Assembly (NCBI RefSeq): GCF_000184745.1
Contig: NC_014931.1
Location: 5,146,001 to 5,210,000, forward strand
Reading direction: 5' to 3'
Length of the DNA stretch: 64,000 nt
From: Variovorax paradoxus EPS
GTDB lineage: Bacteria; Pseudomonadota; Gammaproteobacteria; Burkholderiales; Burkholderiaceae_C
The first letter of the stretch is position 1; each line of letters starts with the position of its first letter. The notes under the pieces are model-generated. The model was not told the DNA's origin, did not search any database, and saw only the letters and a program-made list of their open reading frames with translations. Of the stretch, positions 46,802-55,621 are shown piece after piece. Both the position numbers and the translations under genes were made by a program.

Positions 46802-47569
46802 ATGGACGATCACGACCTGCTGCGCTATTCGCGGCACATTCTTCTGGAAGAGTTCGGCATCGACGGCCAAGCGCGCGTCAGTGCCGGCCGCGCATTGGTC
46901 ATCGGTGCGGGCGGATTGGGTTCTCCGGTAGCGCTCTACCTGGCGGCAGCCGGCGTCGGCCACATCACGCTGGTGGACGACGACGAAGTCGACCTCACCA
47001 ACCTCCAGCGCCAGGTCGCACACACCAACGCCCGCGTGGGCAGCCCCAAGGTCGAGTCCGCCGCACAGGCGATGCGCGACATCAACCCCGACATCGCCAT
47101 CGAAACGCATGCGTTGCGCGCCGATGAGGCCCTGCTGTCACGCCTCGTTGCGGCAGCCGATGTGGTGGTCGATTGCTGCGACAACTTCGCGACCCGCCAT
47201 GCCGTCAACCGCGCCTGCGTGACGCACGGCAAGCCCTTGGTGGCGGGCGCTGCCATCCGCTTCGACGGCCAGTTGAGCGTGTACGACACGCGCGATGCGG
47301 CCTCCCCCTGCTACGCCTGCCTCTTCCCGCCCGATGCGGCCTTCGAGGAAACGCGTTGCGCGGTACTGGGTGTGTTCGGTCCCGTCGTCGGGACCATCGG
47401 CACGCTGCAGGCCAGCGAAGCCTTGAAGATGCTCGCGGGCATCGGCCCATCGCTCGCGGGCAAGCTGTTGATGTTCGACGGGCGCAGCACCAGCTTCGAC
47501 ACCCTGCGCGTCGCGCGCGATCCGCACTGCAGCGTCTGCGCGCAGCGCGCCGCCGCCCCGTTCCTTTAA
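46802..47569 (+). CDS. MoeB/ThiF-family adenylyltransferase
   Basis: A 255-residue E1-like enzyme that adenylates the C-terminus of a small sulfur carrier such as MoaD or ThiS. The nucleotide motif is GAGGLG at 35-40, with DDDEVDLTNLQRQ. Zinc cysteines are Cys170/Cys173 and Cys243/Cys246. A candidate thiol, Cys186, is in EETRCAVLG. It would serve molybdopterin or thiamine synthesis. No moaD or thiS is adjacent to decide. The start gives MDDHDLLRYSRH, the usual N-terminus. Confidence 0.92.
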   Translation: MDDHDLLRYSRHILLEEFGIDGQARVSAGRALVIGAGGLGSPVALYLAAAGVGHITLVDDDEVDLTNLQRQVAHTNARVGSPKVESAAQAMRDINPDIAIETHALRADEALLSRLVAAADVVVDCCDNFATRHAVNRACVTHGKPLVAGAAIRFDGQLSVYDTRDAASPCYACLFPPDAAFEETRCAVLGVFGPVVGTIGTLQASEALKMLAGIGPSLAGKLLMFDGRSTSFDTLRVARDPHCSVCAQRAAAPFL

Positions 47570-47573
47570 AGAC

Positions 47574-49586
47574 TCAAGGCTGCTTTGCGCCCTTGGCCCG
47601 GGCTGCACCCTGAGCCGCGGCACCAGCGGTGGGCTTGTTGGCGCCCGCCACCACATCCTTGCAATCGGCATCCTGGCCCGGCCCGGTCTCGATGGTCGCG
47701 GCCAGCGCCAGCAGCGGATTGACGGCGCCCAGCGCGAGCGCGGCCAGCCCGCGTCCGGCCAGCGGCCCCACCGCGACGCCACCCGAGGGATCGCCGAACG
47801 TGCCGCGGACCACCAGCGGCGTGCGCAGCGAAAGGATGTTCTTCGACTTGGGCTCCGGGTGCACCTCGAAGTTCAGCGTCTCGTTCGCGAGGCTGGCCTG
47901 CCCGGTGGCGGTGAACAAGGCATTGGTCGTGTCCACCACGAGCGTGCGGCCCGTCATCAGCCCCTTGTTCACGTCGAACGCCACGGCCGCGCATCGCAGC
48001 TCGACATTGCGGTCGCCACGCAGCAGGAACTTGATGATGTCCCCGCCCACCAGCGTTGCGAACACCGGCAGCAGGTTGCCGAACTGGCCGCGCCCCGCCA
48101 GCACCGCCACATCGCCCGACGAGCCGCCGAGCCACGTGGCCACCGAGTTGCCGGAGCCCGAAAGGTTGAGTCGTCCGTCGATCCGCCCGACGCTGTTGCC
48201 CGTCGTCTCCAGTTTGGGGAACAGGCGCGCGAGCTGCATGCCGCGCAGGTCGAGCGAGGCGCGGATGTCCGCCGGGTTCTTCGCCGCGTCGATGCGGATC
48301 GCGCCGGCCAGCTTGCCGCCGCCCACGCCCAGGTCGAGCGGATCGAGCGTCAGCACGCCGTCTTTGAGCTTCACCTGCACGCTGCCGCGGTCGAGGGGAA
48401 TCTCGCGCACGTTCTGGATGCGGTCGGCCGTGTATTTGACGTCGGCGTTCATCGCGCGCAGGCGTTCGAAATCCAGTGGTGCCGTCGGCAGCACCTTGGC
48501 GCCGGCCGGACGCCTGACCTGCGTGATGCTCGGCGGCGGCGCCACGCCTTCGACCGCGCCGGCCGATCGCGCGGTGGGCGGCAGGCCGATGAGCGGGCCG
48601 AGGTCGTCCATGTCCATCACCTTCGAGCGCAGGTCGCCAGCGAGGTAGGGCACCTGGGTGGCCTGGTCGAAGCGCATGTCGCCGGCGATGTCGGACAGGC
48701 CCAGCTTGCCCTTGAGCCCGGCCACCTGCCAGAGCGTGCCGCGCTTGCTCAGGTCGCCGCTCAGCGCGTAGGGCGAGGTTTGCGGCAGCGCGATGCCCAG
48801 CAACGGGAACAGCGCGCCCAACGTCTGGCCCTTGAGCTGGAACTTGGCGTCGACGCCGTCGAGGCTCGCCAGTTCGGCCACGGTGCCGGACGCCTTGAGC
48901 TTGGTCTGGCCCGCCGCCGCGTTGATCTCGAGCGGAAACGGCGGCGCGCCGGCCGCGTTGATCTGCAGCACGTTGCCGGTGCGGCCGTCGGCCGTCAGCG
49001 GCTGGCCCTTGTAACGGCCCTTGATGCGGTAGCTGAGAGGCATCGCCCCCAGGCTCGTGTCGTATTTGACGTCGGCGTGCAGGTCGACGCCCAGGTGCTT
49101 GGCGAGGAAATCGATGGCCCCGCTGTCGATCTGCATGAGGCCGATGCTCGGCACCGTGCCCCCGTCGGAGGTGTCCTTGCCGAACGCCCAGGTGCGGCGC
49201 CCGTCCTGCTCCATCTGCAGCCCGAGCGTGGGCGAGAAGAGCGCGAGGCGCGGAATGACGATCTTGCTGGTGACCAGCGGCCAGATCCGGATGTCGAACT
49301 CGGCGCGGTCCGCTTTCACGAGATAGGGGTCGCGCGCCCACGAAGGGTTGGCGAATTCGATGCCGTCGAATTTCACCGTGGCGGCGCGCCAGCCGAGATC
49401 GACGTCGAGCCGCCGGGTGATCTCGAACTTGCGCCCGGTCTTCTCGCTCACGTAGCGGTTGACCGGCTCACGCAGCACGTCCCACGGAAAGAACACGAGG
49501 ACAAGCAGCAAGGCGACGAACAGCAGCACGAGCGAAGCCAGCAGTTTTTGCCACAGCGGGCGAGTGCGAAGGATGTTCGTAGCCAT
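47574..49586 (-). CDS. AsmA-family protein
   Basis: A 670-residue protein anchored by one N-terminal helix (about 16-35, LASLVLLFVALLLVLVFF) with a long periplasmic part. It has the AsmA N-terminal signature (GRKFEITRRLDVDLGWRAATVKFDGIEFANP) and repeated beta-strand segments such as SLDLRGMQLARLFP, LSGSGNSVATWLGG and RCAAVAFDVNKGLMTG. AsmA-like proteins bridge the envelope and help lipid or outer-membrane homeostasis. The ATG at 49586 is chosen because the extra upstream part is absent in relatives. Confidence 0.9.
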   Translation of the reverse strand: MATNILRTRPLWQKLLASLVLLFVALLLVLVFFPWDVLREPVNRYVSEKTGRKFEITRRLDVDLGWRAATVKFDGIEFANPSWARDPYLVKADRAEFDIRIWPLVTSKIVIPRLALFSPTLGLQMEQDGRRTWAFGKDTSDGGTVPSIGLMQIDSGAIDFLAKHLGVDLHADVKYDTSLGAMPLSYRIKGRYKGQPLTADGRTGNVLQINAAGAPPFPLEINAAAGQTKLKASGTVAELASLDGVDAKFQLKGQTLGALFPLLGIALPQTSPYALSGDLSKRGTLWQVAGLKGKLGLSDIAGDMRFDQATQVPYLAGDLRSKVMDMDDLGPLIGLPPTARSAGAVEGVAPPPSITQVRRPAGAKVLPTAPLDFERLRAMNADVKYTADRIQNVREIPLDRGSVQVKLKDGVLTLDPLDLGVGGGKLAGAIRIDAAKNPADIRASLDLRGMQLARLFPKLETTGNSVGRIDGRLNLSGSGNSVATWLGGSSGDVAVLAGRGQFGNLLPVFATLVGGDIIKFLLRGDRNVELRCAAVAFDVNKGLMTGRTLVVDTTNALFTATGQASLANETLNFEVHPEPKSKNILSLRTPLVVRGTFGDPSGGVAVGPLAGRGLAALALGAVNPLLALAATIETGPGQDADCKDVVAGANKPTAGAAAQGAARAKGAKQP

Positions 49587-49823
49587 ATCGTCTGAATAAC
49601 CTTCCTGCGTCGATCGCCGGGTCGGCAACGAACCGCAACAACCGTGCGGTATTGCCTACGGGCAACGCACCGCCAACGACCTCGTCGGAACACGCCTACA
49701 ACGCCCGGTCCATGAACCCTGCATGATGCGCTTCGGCGGAGCCTCAAGCTCCTCTGCAGGCATTCCCGTCAGCGGGACGACGTAGGGATGCATCCGCCAA
49801 CGTGAGAGGAAGCGCGGCTCGGC

Positions 49824-50219
49824 ATGGACTCCAGATTGCAGACATACGTCGTCGAAGACAACCTCACGATCCGTGAAAACCTCATTGGCACTCTGGAAGA
49901 ACTCACCTGCACCACGGTCGTCGGATTCGCCGAGACCGAAGATCGCGCGCGTGCCTGGCTGCTCGGCGCCGGCAACGAGTGGGACCTTGCCATCGTCGAT
50001 CTTTTCCTCAAGCAGGGAAGCGGGCTGGGGGTTCTGCAGGCCTGCCAGTCACGCAAGCCGACCCAGAAGGTGGTCGTGCTCAGCAATTACGCGACACCCG
50101 ACATCCGGCGGCGCTGCGCCGAATTCGGTGTGGACGCGGTGTTCGACAAATCGAATGAAATCGACGCGCTGGTCGATTTCTGCATCGAGCAGGCGAAGGC
50201 GTTGCGCGCTTCGCCTTGA
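49824..50219 (+). CDS. Free-standing response regulator receiver protein
   Basis: A 131-residue single receiver domain with no output domain. The acidic pair EDN at 11-13, the phosphorylation site Asp59 (AIVDLFLK), the Ser of VVVLSNYA and Lys of VFDKSNE are present. It may act as a phosphate sink or interact with a protein target. It is convergent with the NarL-type regulator gene, whose stop is 22 bases away, and its promoter region (49587-49823) is shared with asmA. Confidence 0.88.
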   Translation: MDSRLQTYVVEDNLTIRENLIGTLEELTCTTVVGFAETEDRARAWLLGAGNEWDLAIVDLFLKQGSGLGVLQACQSRKPTQKVVVLSNYATPDIRRRCAEFGVDAVFDKSNEIDALVDFCIEQAKALRASP

Positions 50220-50241
50220 AACCAGCCCGAGGCCTGGAAGC

Positions 50242-50874
50242 TCAGTCGATGAGCTTGTTCTTCAGCGCGTAGTACGTGAGGTCGCTGTTGGAGGAGAGAT
50301 TCATCTTCTCCATCAAGCGCGTGCGGTAGGTGCTCACCGTCTTCACCGACAGCGACAGCGTCTTGGCGATGTCGCCTGCGGTCTCGCCCTTGGCCAGCTT
50401 CAGGAACACCTGGAACTCGCGCTCCGAGAGCTGTTCGTGCGGCGCGGCGTCGTCCTTGCGGTCGAGCTGGCGCGCGAGCAGTTCGGCCACGGCGGGCGTG
50501 ATGTAGCGGCGGCCCAGCGAGATGGTGCGGATGGCGTTCACGATCTCGATCGGATCGCATTCCTTGTTCAGGTAGCCGCTCGCGCCCTGACGGATCAGGT
50601 TCATCGCGTAATGCTCTTCGGGGTAGCCGCTCAGGATCAGGATGCCGACATCCGGCGCCTTGGCGCGGATCATGGCGAGGGCGTCGATGCCGCTCTGCCC
50701 GGGCATGGAGAGGTCCATCACCAGCACGTCGAGTTCGGTGGTGCGTACGAGTTCGATGGCTTCGCGCCCGCTGGCCGCTTCGCCCGCCACGCGCAGGTCC
50801 ACGTGCTCGGAGAAGAACTGCCGGAGTCCAGACCGCACGATGGCGTGGTCGTCCACAATTCCAATTTTGATCAT
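50242..50874 (-). CDS. NarL/FixJ-family response regulator
   Basis: A 210-residue response regulator. The receiver part has DDH at 8-10, Asp54 (VMDLSMPG), Ser near 82 and Lys near 104, followed by a LuxR-type helix-turn-helix (LSEREFQVFLKLAKGETAGDIAKTLSLSVKTVSTYR). It is divergent from the histidine kinase gene 106 bases away and is its likely partner. The shared spacer holds a GTCAA-TTA-TTGAC palindrome. Confidence 0.94.
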   Translation of the reverse strand: MIKIGIVDDHAIVRSGLRQFFSEHVDLRVAGEAASGREAIELVRTTELDVLVMDLSMPGQSGIDALAMIRAKAPDVGILILSGYPEEHYAMNLIRQGASGYLNKECDPIEIVNAIRTISLGRRYITPAVAELLARQLDRKDDAAPHEQLSEREFQVFLKLAKGETAGDIAKTLSLSVKTVSTYRTRLMEKMNLSSNSDLTYYALKNKLID

Positions 50875-50935
50875 CTGTTACTTTCGTCGTTGTGTTGCGC
50901 GCATCTCGGCCGCAACATGCCGGTCCCTGAATGTT

Positions 50936-50948
50936 GTCAATTATTGAC
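50936..50948. promoter_or_regulatory. GTCAA-N3-TTGAC palindrome in the divergent kinase/regulator promoter
   Basis: Bases 50936-50948 form a 13-base inverted repeat between the NarL-type regulator and the CHASE3 kinase. Its right arm overlaps a possible -35 (TTGACG) for the kinase. Autoregulation by the NarL-type protein would fit its position. The promoter -10 is not convincing. Confidence 0.4.
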
Positions 50949-50980
50949 GAACTTGCGTTGAACATAGCTTTGAAAGTTTC

Positions 50981-52324
50981 ATGCACTGGCTAGCCCCTCC
51001 AAAAATGGCCTTGAGCCTGCTGCTCGCGGCGCTGGCCGCGCTGGCCCTCGTCGGTATCAACGAGGCCGGATTTCGCCAGTCCACCCGCGCCCTGGCGGAC
51101 ATCGACGAGGCGCAGAAGGGGCGCAGCGTGGTCAACCAGATCCTGCAGAACATGCTGGACGCCGAAACCGGCCAGCGGGGCTATCTGCTGACCGGCGAAG
51201 CCAGCTACCGGCAGCCCTACGACACGGCGATCAAGGAGGTCGACGGCAATCTCGCGACCCTGCGGCAGCTGTACGCCGAACGGCCGGCCGAAACGGCCCA
51301 GATCGCCGAACTCTCGAAGCACGTGCTGCGCAAGGTCGCCGAAATGGACATGAGCGTGCGGCTGCGCCAGGACGGCAAGGAAGACGCCTGGAAATTCGTC
51401 ATCACGACCGATGTGGGGCGGGAGGAAATGGAGGCCATCCGCGCCACCGCGCTCCAGCTGGTCAAGGTGAGCAACAAGACCCTGCACGACGGCCAGACGC
51501 AAGTGCTGCGGTCGCTGCAGCTCGCGCGCATCGGCACGGCCGTGGTGGCGCTCGCGGCGCTGATCGCCTTCTTTCTCTACCTTCGGCAGACGCACGCCCT
51601 GCGCTCCATCGGCGAGCGCCAGCAGGAAGCCCTGCAGCGCGAGCGCAACGCGCTCGAAGACGAGGTGCGCGAGCGCACCGCCTCGCTGGCCGAGCTGGCC
51701 ACCCACCTGCAGGACGTGCGGGAAACCGAGCGCGGGTATCTCGCGCGCGAGCTGCACGACGAGCTCGGCTCGCTGCTCACCGCCGCCAAGCTGGACGTCG
51801 CGCGGCTCAAGTCGCGCCTGGCGGAGTCGCCCGACGCCACCACGCGCCTGCAGCATCTGACCGAACTGCTCAACAGCGGCATCGCGCTCAAGCGGCGGAT
51901 CATCGAAGACCTGCGACCCTCGTCGCTGTCGAACCTCGGGCTGGTCGCGTCGCTGGAGATCCTGGGGCGCGAGTTCGCAGAGCGCTCGGGGCTGCAGGTC
52001 GAGATGGCGCTGGAGCCGGTGACGCTGGACGAATCGCGCCAGCTCACGATCTACCGCATGGTGCAGGAGAGCCTGACCAACATCGGCAAGTACGCCGAGG
52101 CCGGCGAAGCGACGATCGTGATGAAGAACTACGAGAACCACGTGATCGTGGAGGTCTCGGACAACGGCAAGGGCTTCGACACGCAGCGCATGCGCCCGTC
52201 CACGCACGGGCTGGCGGGCATGCGCCACCGGGTGGAAGCGGCGCGCGGCAAGCTCACGATTTCGTCGACGCCCGGCCGGGGCACGCGCCTGAGCGCGATG
52301 CTACCCGTGGTCAAGCCGGCCTGA
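50981..52324 (+). CDS. CHASE3-domain sensor histidine kinase
   Basis: A 447-residue membrane sensor kinase. Helix 1 (about 9-27), a CHASE3 extracytoplasmic domain (about 30-175, with NMLDAETGQRGYLLTGEASY), helix 2 (about 185-203), a coiled coil, the HisKA_3 dimerisation region with phospho-His259 (RELHDELGSLL), and a HATPase with N-box and DNGKGFD. CHASE3 domains sense unknown small ligands or envelope state. Its partner is the divergent NarL-type regulator. The start is the ATG at 50981. Confidence 0.92.
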   Translation: MHWLAPPKMALSLLLAALAALALVGINEAGFRQSTRALADIDEAQKGRSVVNQILQNMLDAETGQRGYLLTGEASYRQPYDTAIKEVDGNLATLRQLYAERPAETAQIAELSKHVLRKVAEMDMSVRLRQDGKEDAWKFVITTDVGREEMEAIRATALQLVKVSNKTLHDGQTQVLRSLQLARIGTAVVALAALIAFFLYLRQTHALRSIGERQQEALQRERNALEDEVRERTASLAELATHLQDVRETERGYLARELHDELGSLLTAAKLDVARLKSRLAESPDATTRLQHLTELLNSGIALKRRIIEDLRPSSLSNLGLVASLEILGREFAERSGLQVEMALEPVTLDESRQLTIYRMVQESLTNIGKYAEAGEATIVMKNYENHVIVEVSDNGKGFDTQRMRPSTHGLAGMRHRVEAARGKLTISSTPGRGTRLSAMLPVVKPA

Positions 52325-52521
52325 GCGCGATCCGCAGAACGGCATTGCGTCACACCCCGGCGCGGGCGGACTCGGTCGTCTCCTACGCTCCCCGCCCCCG
52401 GTCGCTGACAGGGTGCCGAAGAGGCCCCACTTAAGGTTGCTCCTGTGCCATCCGATGCTTCCCATGAAGACCGGATGCGCCGTTCTCAAAAACAACGAGG
52501 GAAGCCTCGAAGGAGTTCCAC

Positions 52522-52686
52522 ATGTTGCATTACGCCGTGGTGTTTCTGGTCATCGCACTCATTGCCGCATTGTTCGGCTTTGGTGGGATTGCAGCCAGTG
52601 CAGTCGGGATCGCCAAGATTCTTTTCGTGATCTTCGCCGTGCTCGCCATCGCGAGCTTCCTGGCTGGCTTGCTACGACGCAAGTAG
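52522..52686 (+). CDS. DUF1328-family small membrane protein
   Basis: A 54-residue protein, [20 protein letters not shown] and then [16 protein letters not shown] and a C-terminal LLRRK. It has two membrane helices and matches DUF1328 (YtjA-like) proteins, which are small stress-induced membrane proteins. An AGGAG ribosome-binding site precedes the ATG. It begins the stress cassette. Confidence 0.85.
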   Translation: MLHYAVVFLVIALIAALFGFGGIAASAVGIAKILFVIFAVLAIASFLAGLLRRK

Positions 52687-52740
52687 CGTAGTTACGATCA
52701 ACAGGCTCCCGCATTTCATCTCCCCGGAAAGGACTCTCCC

Positions 52741-53118
52741 ATGAACACGACGACCAAGACCCCTTCGCAACTCGCCGACGAGGCGCGCCAGACCGCCAAC
52801 GACGCGGTCGAATCGACCCGCGCCTATGCACAGAACGCGGTGAATGCGGCGGGCGAAAAGGTCCGCGAATTGCGCCGCGACACCGAGCCTGCCGTCGAGC
52901 AGCTCGCAGCCCGCGTGCAGCAAGCCGTTCAGCGCGGCCTGGACGCCGCATCGACCACCAGCGCACGTGCGCAGCGCCGCCTCGAGGCCGCTGCCGACGT
53001 CACCGGCCGCTACATCTCCGACCAGCCCGTTCGCTCGGTGCTGCTGGCCGCCGCTGCAGGCGCCGCCATCACGGCGCTCATCGTGCTGGCCAGCCGCCGC
53101 AGCCGGGACGACTACTGA
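52741..53118 (+). CDS. YqjD/ElaB-like (DUF883) membrane-anchored protein
   Basis: A 125-residue protein, mostly amphipathic helix (LADEARQTANDAVESTRAYAQ) with one C-terminal membrane helix near 98-115 and a basic RRSRDDY end. This is the layout of ElaB/YqjD proteins, which tether ribosomes to the inner membrane in stationary phase in E. coli. It is followed by the YqjE-like and the YqjK-position genes, an operon order like E. coli yqjD-yqjE-yqjK. Confidence 0.85.
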   Translation: MNTTTKTPSQLADEARQTANDAVESTRAYAQNAVNAAGEKVRELRRDTEPAVEQLAARVQQAVQRGLDAASTTSARAQRRLEAAADVTGRYISDQPVRSVLLAAAAGAAITALIVLASRRSRDDY

Positions 53119-53156
53119 CCGCTTGAGTTTTCTCAGTTCCCTCGATCCCCGGCACC

Positions 53157-53537
53157 ATGCTTCATCCGATTTTCTCCACGGTGCTCGGGCATCCGGACCT
53201 CGTTGCTGAACACCTCGCCAATTACGCCGCCCTCGTCCGCCAAGAGTCTGCTGAGGCCGGGCGCGGCCTCGTCGCCCGCATCGTCGCGGGCGTGCTGGCA
53301 GCAGCCAGCGTCATGCTGGCCCTCGGTCTGATCGGCGTGGCCGTTCTGCTGGGCGTGCTGCATGGCAGCTTTCACTGGGTGCTGGTGGCCGTGCCGGCGG
53401 TGGCCGTGGTGATCGCGGCTGTCTGCGGCTGGTATGCAACGCGCCCCAGCCAAAGCTACGGTTTCGACGACCTTCGCGCGCAACTGGAGGCCGACCTCCA
53501 GGCCTTGCGCACTGCTGGAGCCGACCATGGCCGCTAA
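53157..53537 (+). CDS. YqjE/phage holin family membrane protein
   Basis: A 126-residue protein with two membrane helices (about 40-65 and 70-92) and a charged C-terminus. It matches the Phage_holin_3_6/YqjE family, with the family feature LVRQESAEAGRGLVARI upstream of helix 1. It is not a phage protein here: there are no phage genes around. It overlaps the next gene by 11 bases, suggesting coupled translation. Confidence 0.85.
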   Translation: MLHPIFSTVLGHPDLVAEHLANYAALVRQESAEAGRGLVARIVAGVLAAASVMLALGLIGVAVLLGVLHGSFHWVLVAVPAVAVVIAAVCGWYATRPSQSYGFDDLRAQLEADLQALRTAGADHGR

Positions 53538-54033
53538 TACCGAACGCTCCTCGTTGACTCCGCAGCAGCGCCTTGCCAATTCGCGCCGCGCGCTGGTGCG
53601 GCAACTCCAAGGCGGCGAGGCTCGCGACCACGATCGTCAGGCGCTCGATGGCGATACCGAAGACGAACTCGAATACGCGCACCACGACGCATCGGGCGAG
53701 CCGGGGCATCAACGGCACGCTTCCCGCAGAGGCGGCAACAGCATCTGGGCCGGCGTGGCCCGCAGCGTCGCGCAGCGCTGGTGGCGCCGCCATCCGGCCC
53801 ATGCGATGGGCCAACTCGCTCGCCCGTTGCTGGAGCACTACGCGCGCAAGGAGCCCGCCAAGCTCATGGCCGCCGCCGCGGCCACCGGTGCATTGCTGGT
53901 GCTCGTGAAGCCATGGCGACTGCTGTCGGTCACTGCCGTGCTGGCAGCGGTGCTGAAGACATCCGATGTGGCTGACGTCGTCAACACGTTGATGCAGAAG
54001 AACCCAAGCTCCCCACGAAAGGACCCCACATGA
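53527..54033 (+). CDS. Hypothetical membrane-associated protein (YqjK-like position)
   Basis: A 168-residue protein with an acidic and His-rich middle (HHDASGEPGHQRHAS) and a hydrophobic C-terminal region (LMAAAAATGALLVLVKPW and LLSVTAVLAAVL). It occupies the third position of the yqjD-yqjE-yqjK-like order but is longer than YqjK. No domain is recognised. The start is the ATG inside the end of the previous gene. Confidence 0.75.
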   Translation: MAANTERSSLTPQQRLANSRRALVRQLQGGEARDHDRQALDGDTEDELEYAHHDASGEPGHQRHASRRGGNSIWAGVARSVAQRWWRRHPAHAMGQLARPLLEHYARKEPAKLMAAAAATGALLVLVKPWRLLSVTAVLAAVLKTSDVADVVNTLMQKNPSSPRKDPT

Positions 54034-54590
54034 ATGCCAATGCTTCCTCCCAGAAGACAACCGAGCCGCACAAGCACCTGGAGCTCGACCAGAGCGCTCT
54101 CGACGCTGCAAGCCGGAGCCTCGACGAAGGCGCCGTGACGCCCAGCTACGGCCCATGGCGCGACGATGTCGTGAAGCTGCTGAACGACGCGCTCGCCACC
54201 GAGCTGGTGTGCGTGCTGCGCTACAAGCGCCACTACTTCACCGCCAACGGCGTCGAGTCCCCGGCGATTGCCGAAGAATTCCTGGTGCACGCCAACGAAG
54301 AATCGGCCCACGCCGACCGCATCGCCGAGCGCATCGTGCAACTGGGCGGCGAACCCGATTTCGCCCCGACGCACCTGCTGGAGCGCAGCCATGCCGGCTA
54401 CGACGAATCGACCGACCTGCAGGCCATGGTGCGTGCCAACCTGGTGGCCGAGCGCATTGCCGTCGAGGCGTACCGCCAGATGATCGTGCTGATCGGCGAC
54501 AAGGACCCGACAACCCGCCGCATGCTCGAAGACATTCTTTCCGACGAGGAAGAACACGCCGACGAGTTGAAGGATTGGCTCGGCCACTGA
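54030..54590 (+). CDS. Bacterioferritin-like (ferritin-like) protein
   Basis: A 186-residue ferritin-like four-helix protein. Helix motifs with metal ligands are seen in LATELVCVLRYKRHYF, HANEESAHADRIAERI (an ExxH), AERIAVEAYRQM and SDEEEHADELKDWL (a second ExxH). It resembles bacterioferritin-type iron-binding proteins. It starts at the ATGA overlap with the preceding gene, and a strong terminator follows 40 bases after its stop, closing the cassette. Confidence 0.85.
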   Translation: MNANASSQKTTEPHKHLELDQSALDAASRSLDEGAVTPSYGPWRDDVVKLLNDALATELVCVLRYKRHYFTANGVESPAIAEEFLVHANEESAHADRIAERIVQLGGEPDFAPTHLLERSHAGYDESTDLQAMVRANLVAERIAVEAYRQMIVLIGDKDPTTRRMLEDILSDEEEHADELKDWLGH

Positions 54591-54630
54591 GCGTCAGAAA
54601 GATTCGGGCCCGAGCGGTCCCGCCCCAATG

Positions 54631-54657
54631 AAAAAGCCCGGACGAACCGGGCTTTTT
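54631..54657. terminator. Bidirectional rho-independent terminator
   Basis: AAAAAGCCCGG pairs with CCGGGCTTTTT around the loop ACGAA. A T-run follows the stem on both strands. It ends the cassette from the left and the BON/CsbD genes from the right. Confidence 0.92.
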
Positions 54658-54684
54658 CACTGGGGCCGAAAGAAAGAAGAACGA

Positions 54685-55203
54685 TCAGCCCTTCACTTCC
54701 AGTTCGTTGCTCACCGAGGTCACGCCCTGCACGCCCTTGGCGATTTCCTCGGCGCGGGCCTTCGCGGCTGCCGTCGGTGCCGGGCCCTTCAGGCTCACCG
54801 CGCCACCCTTGGTGTCGACGTTGATCTTGATCGCGCTCAGGTCCGGGTCCTTCGCGAGGCCCGCGGACACCGACGCGGTGATGGCCGCGTCATCGACCGT
54901 CGCGCTCACGGCGGTGCCGGCGTCCTTGGCGGCCTCCTTCACATTGGCCATGCCTTCCTTCATCTCGGAAGTGGTGCCGGAGGCATCGAGCTTCGCCTTG
55001 GCGTCCTTCACGGCTTCGCCGGTCTTGGCAGCGGCGGTTTCCGCCGCCTGTTCTGTCTTGGCCACCGCGCTGTCGAGCTTCTCGCCGGCGGTGCGGTTGT
55101 CGGACTTGTCGCAGGCCGCCAGCGTCAGCGCGGCGCCGGCCACGAGCACGGCGAGCCATGCGCGCGAATGCGGCATGGCCATGGGTTGTTGGGGTTTTTT
55201 CAT
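54685..55203 (-). CDS. BON-domain lipoprotein
   Basis: A 172-residue lipoprotein. The N-terminal signal ends in LTLAACDKSD (lipidation Cys). A long Ala/Lys-rich helical stretch (AVAKTEQAAETAAAKTGEAV) precedes a BON domain at about 105-170 (AITASVSAGLAKDPDLSAIKI and GVQGVTSVSNELEVKG). BON domains bind phospholipid and help outer-membrane stability, as in OsmY. The start at 55203 begins MKKPQQPMAM, directly before the signal. Expression under osmotic stress is likely. Confidence 0.88.
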   Translation of the reverse strand: MKKPQQPMAMPHSRAWLAVLVAGAALTLAACDKSDNRTAGEKLDSAVAKTEQAAETAAAKTGEAVKDAKAKLDASGTTSEMKEGMANVKEAAKDAGTAVSATVDDAAITASVSAGLAKDPDLSAIKINVDTKGGAVSLKGPAPTAAAKARAEEIAKGVQGVTSVSNELEVKG

Positions 55204-55290
55204 TGAATCCTCCAGTCGATCGTTCGCATGCTTCACATGGAAATGGAACGAGAAAAACAGGTTGCGCCTTGAAGGCGCAACCCGGGTCGG

Positions 55291-55488
55291 TCACAACTTG
55301 TCGGCGCCCGACTTGATGGCGTCCTTGGCCTTTTCCTTCACGTCGCCGTAGGTCTTCTGCACCTTGCCGGCGGCTTGGTCGGCGAGGCCTTCGCCTTCGA
55401 GCTTCTCGTTGCCGACAACCTTGCCGGTCACTTCCTTGAGCTTGCCCTTGGCTTCTTCGACGCGGCCTGCCACTTGGTCCTTGTTCAT
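55291..55488 (-). CDS. CsbD-family stress protein
   Basis: A 65-residue hydrophilic protein with MNKDQVAGRVEEAKGKLKEV, the family signature, and GLADQAAGKVQKTYGDVKE. CsbD proteins are general stress proteins of unknown mechanism. It lies upstream of the BON lipoprotein on the same strand and may share its promoter. Confidence 0.9.
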   Translation of the reverse strand: MNKDQVAGRVEEAKGKLKEVTGKVVGNEKLEGEGLADQAAGKVQKTYGDVKEKAKDAIKSGADKL

Positions 55489-55621
55489 GTCGTTTCCTTC
55501 CTGAGTAGATATCGATGGATCGAGACGGGTGGACCAGAATGGCCCACTTGTTTCAATCTAGTCGCCACCTGCAACCCGTGGGGTATCGCCGGCACCCCGA
55601 AGCGGTGTAGGACAACAAGGC

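Noticed and set aside
53157..53537. Possible prophage remnant (holin family)
   Set aside because: The protein is YqjE-like and sits in a yqjD-yqjE order. No other phage genes are near.
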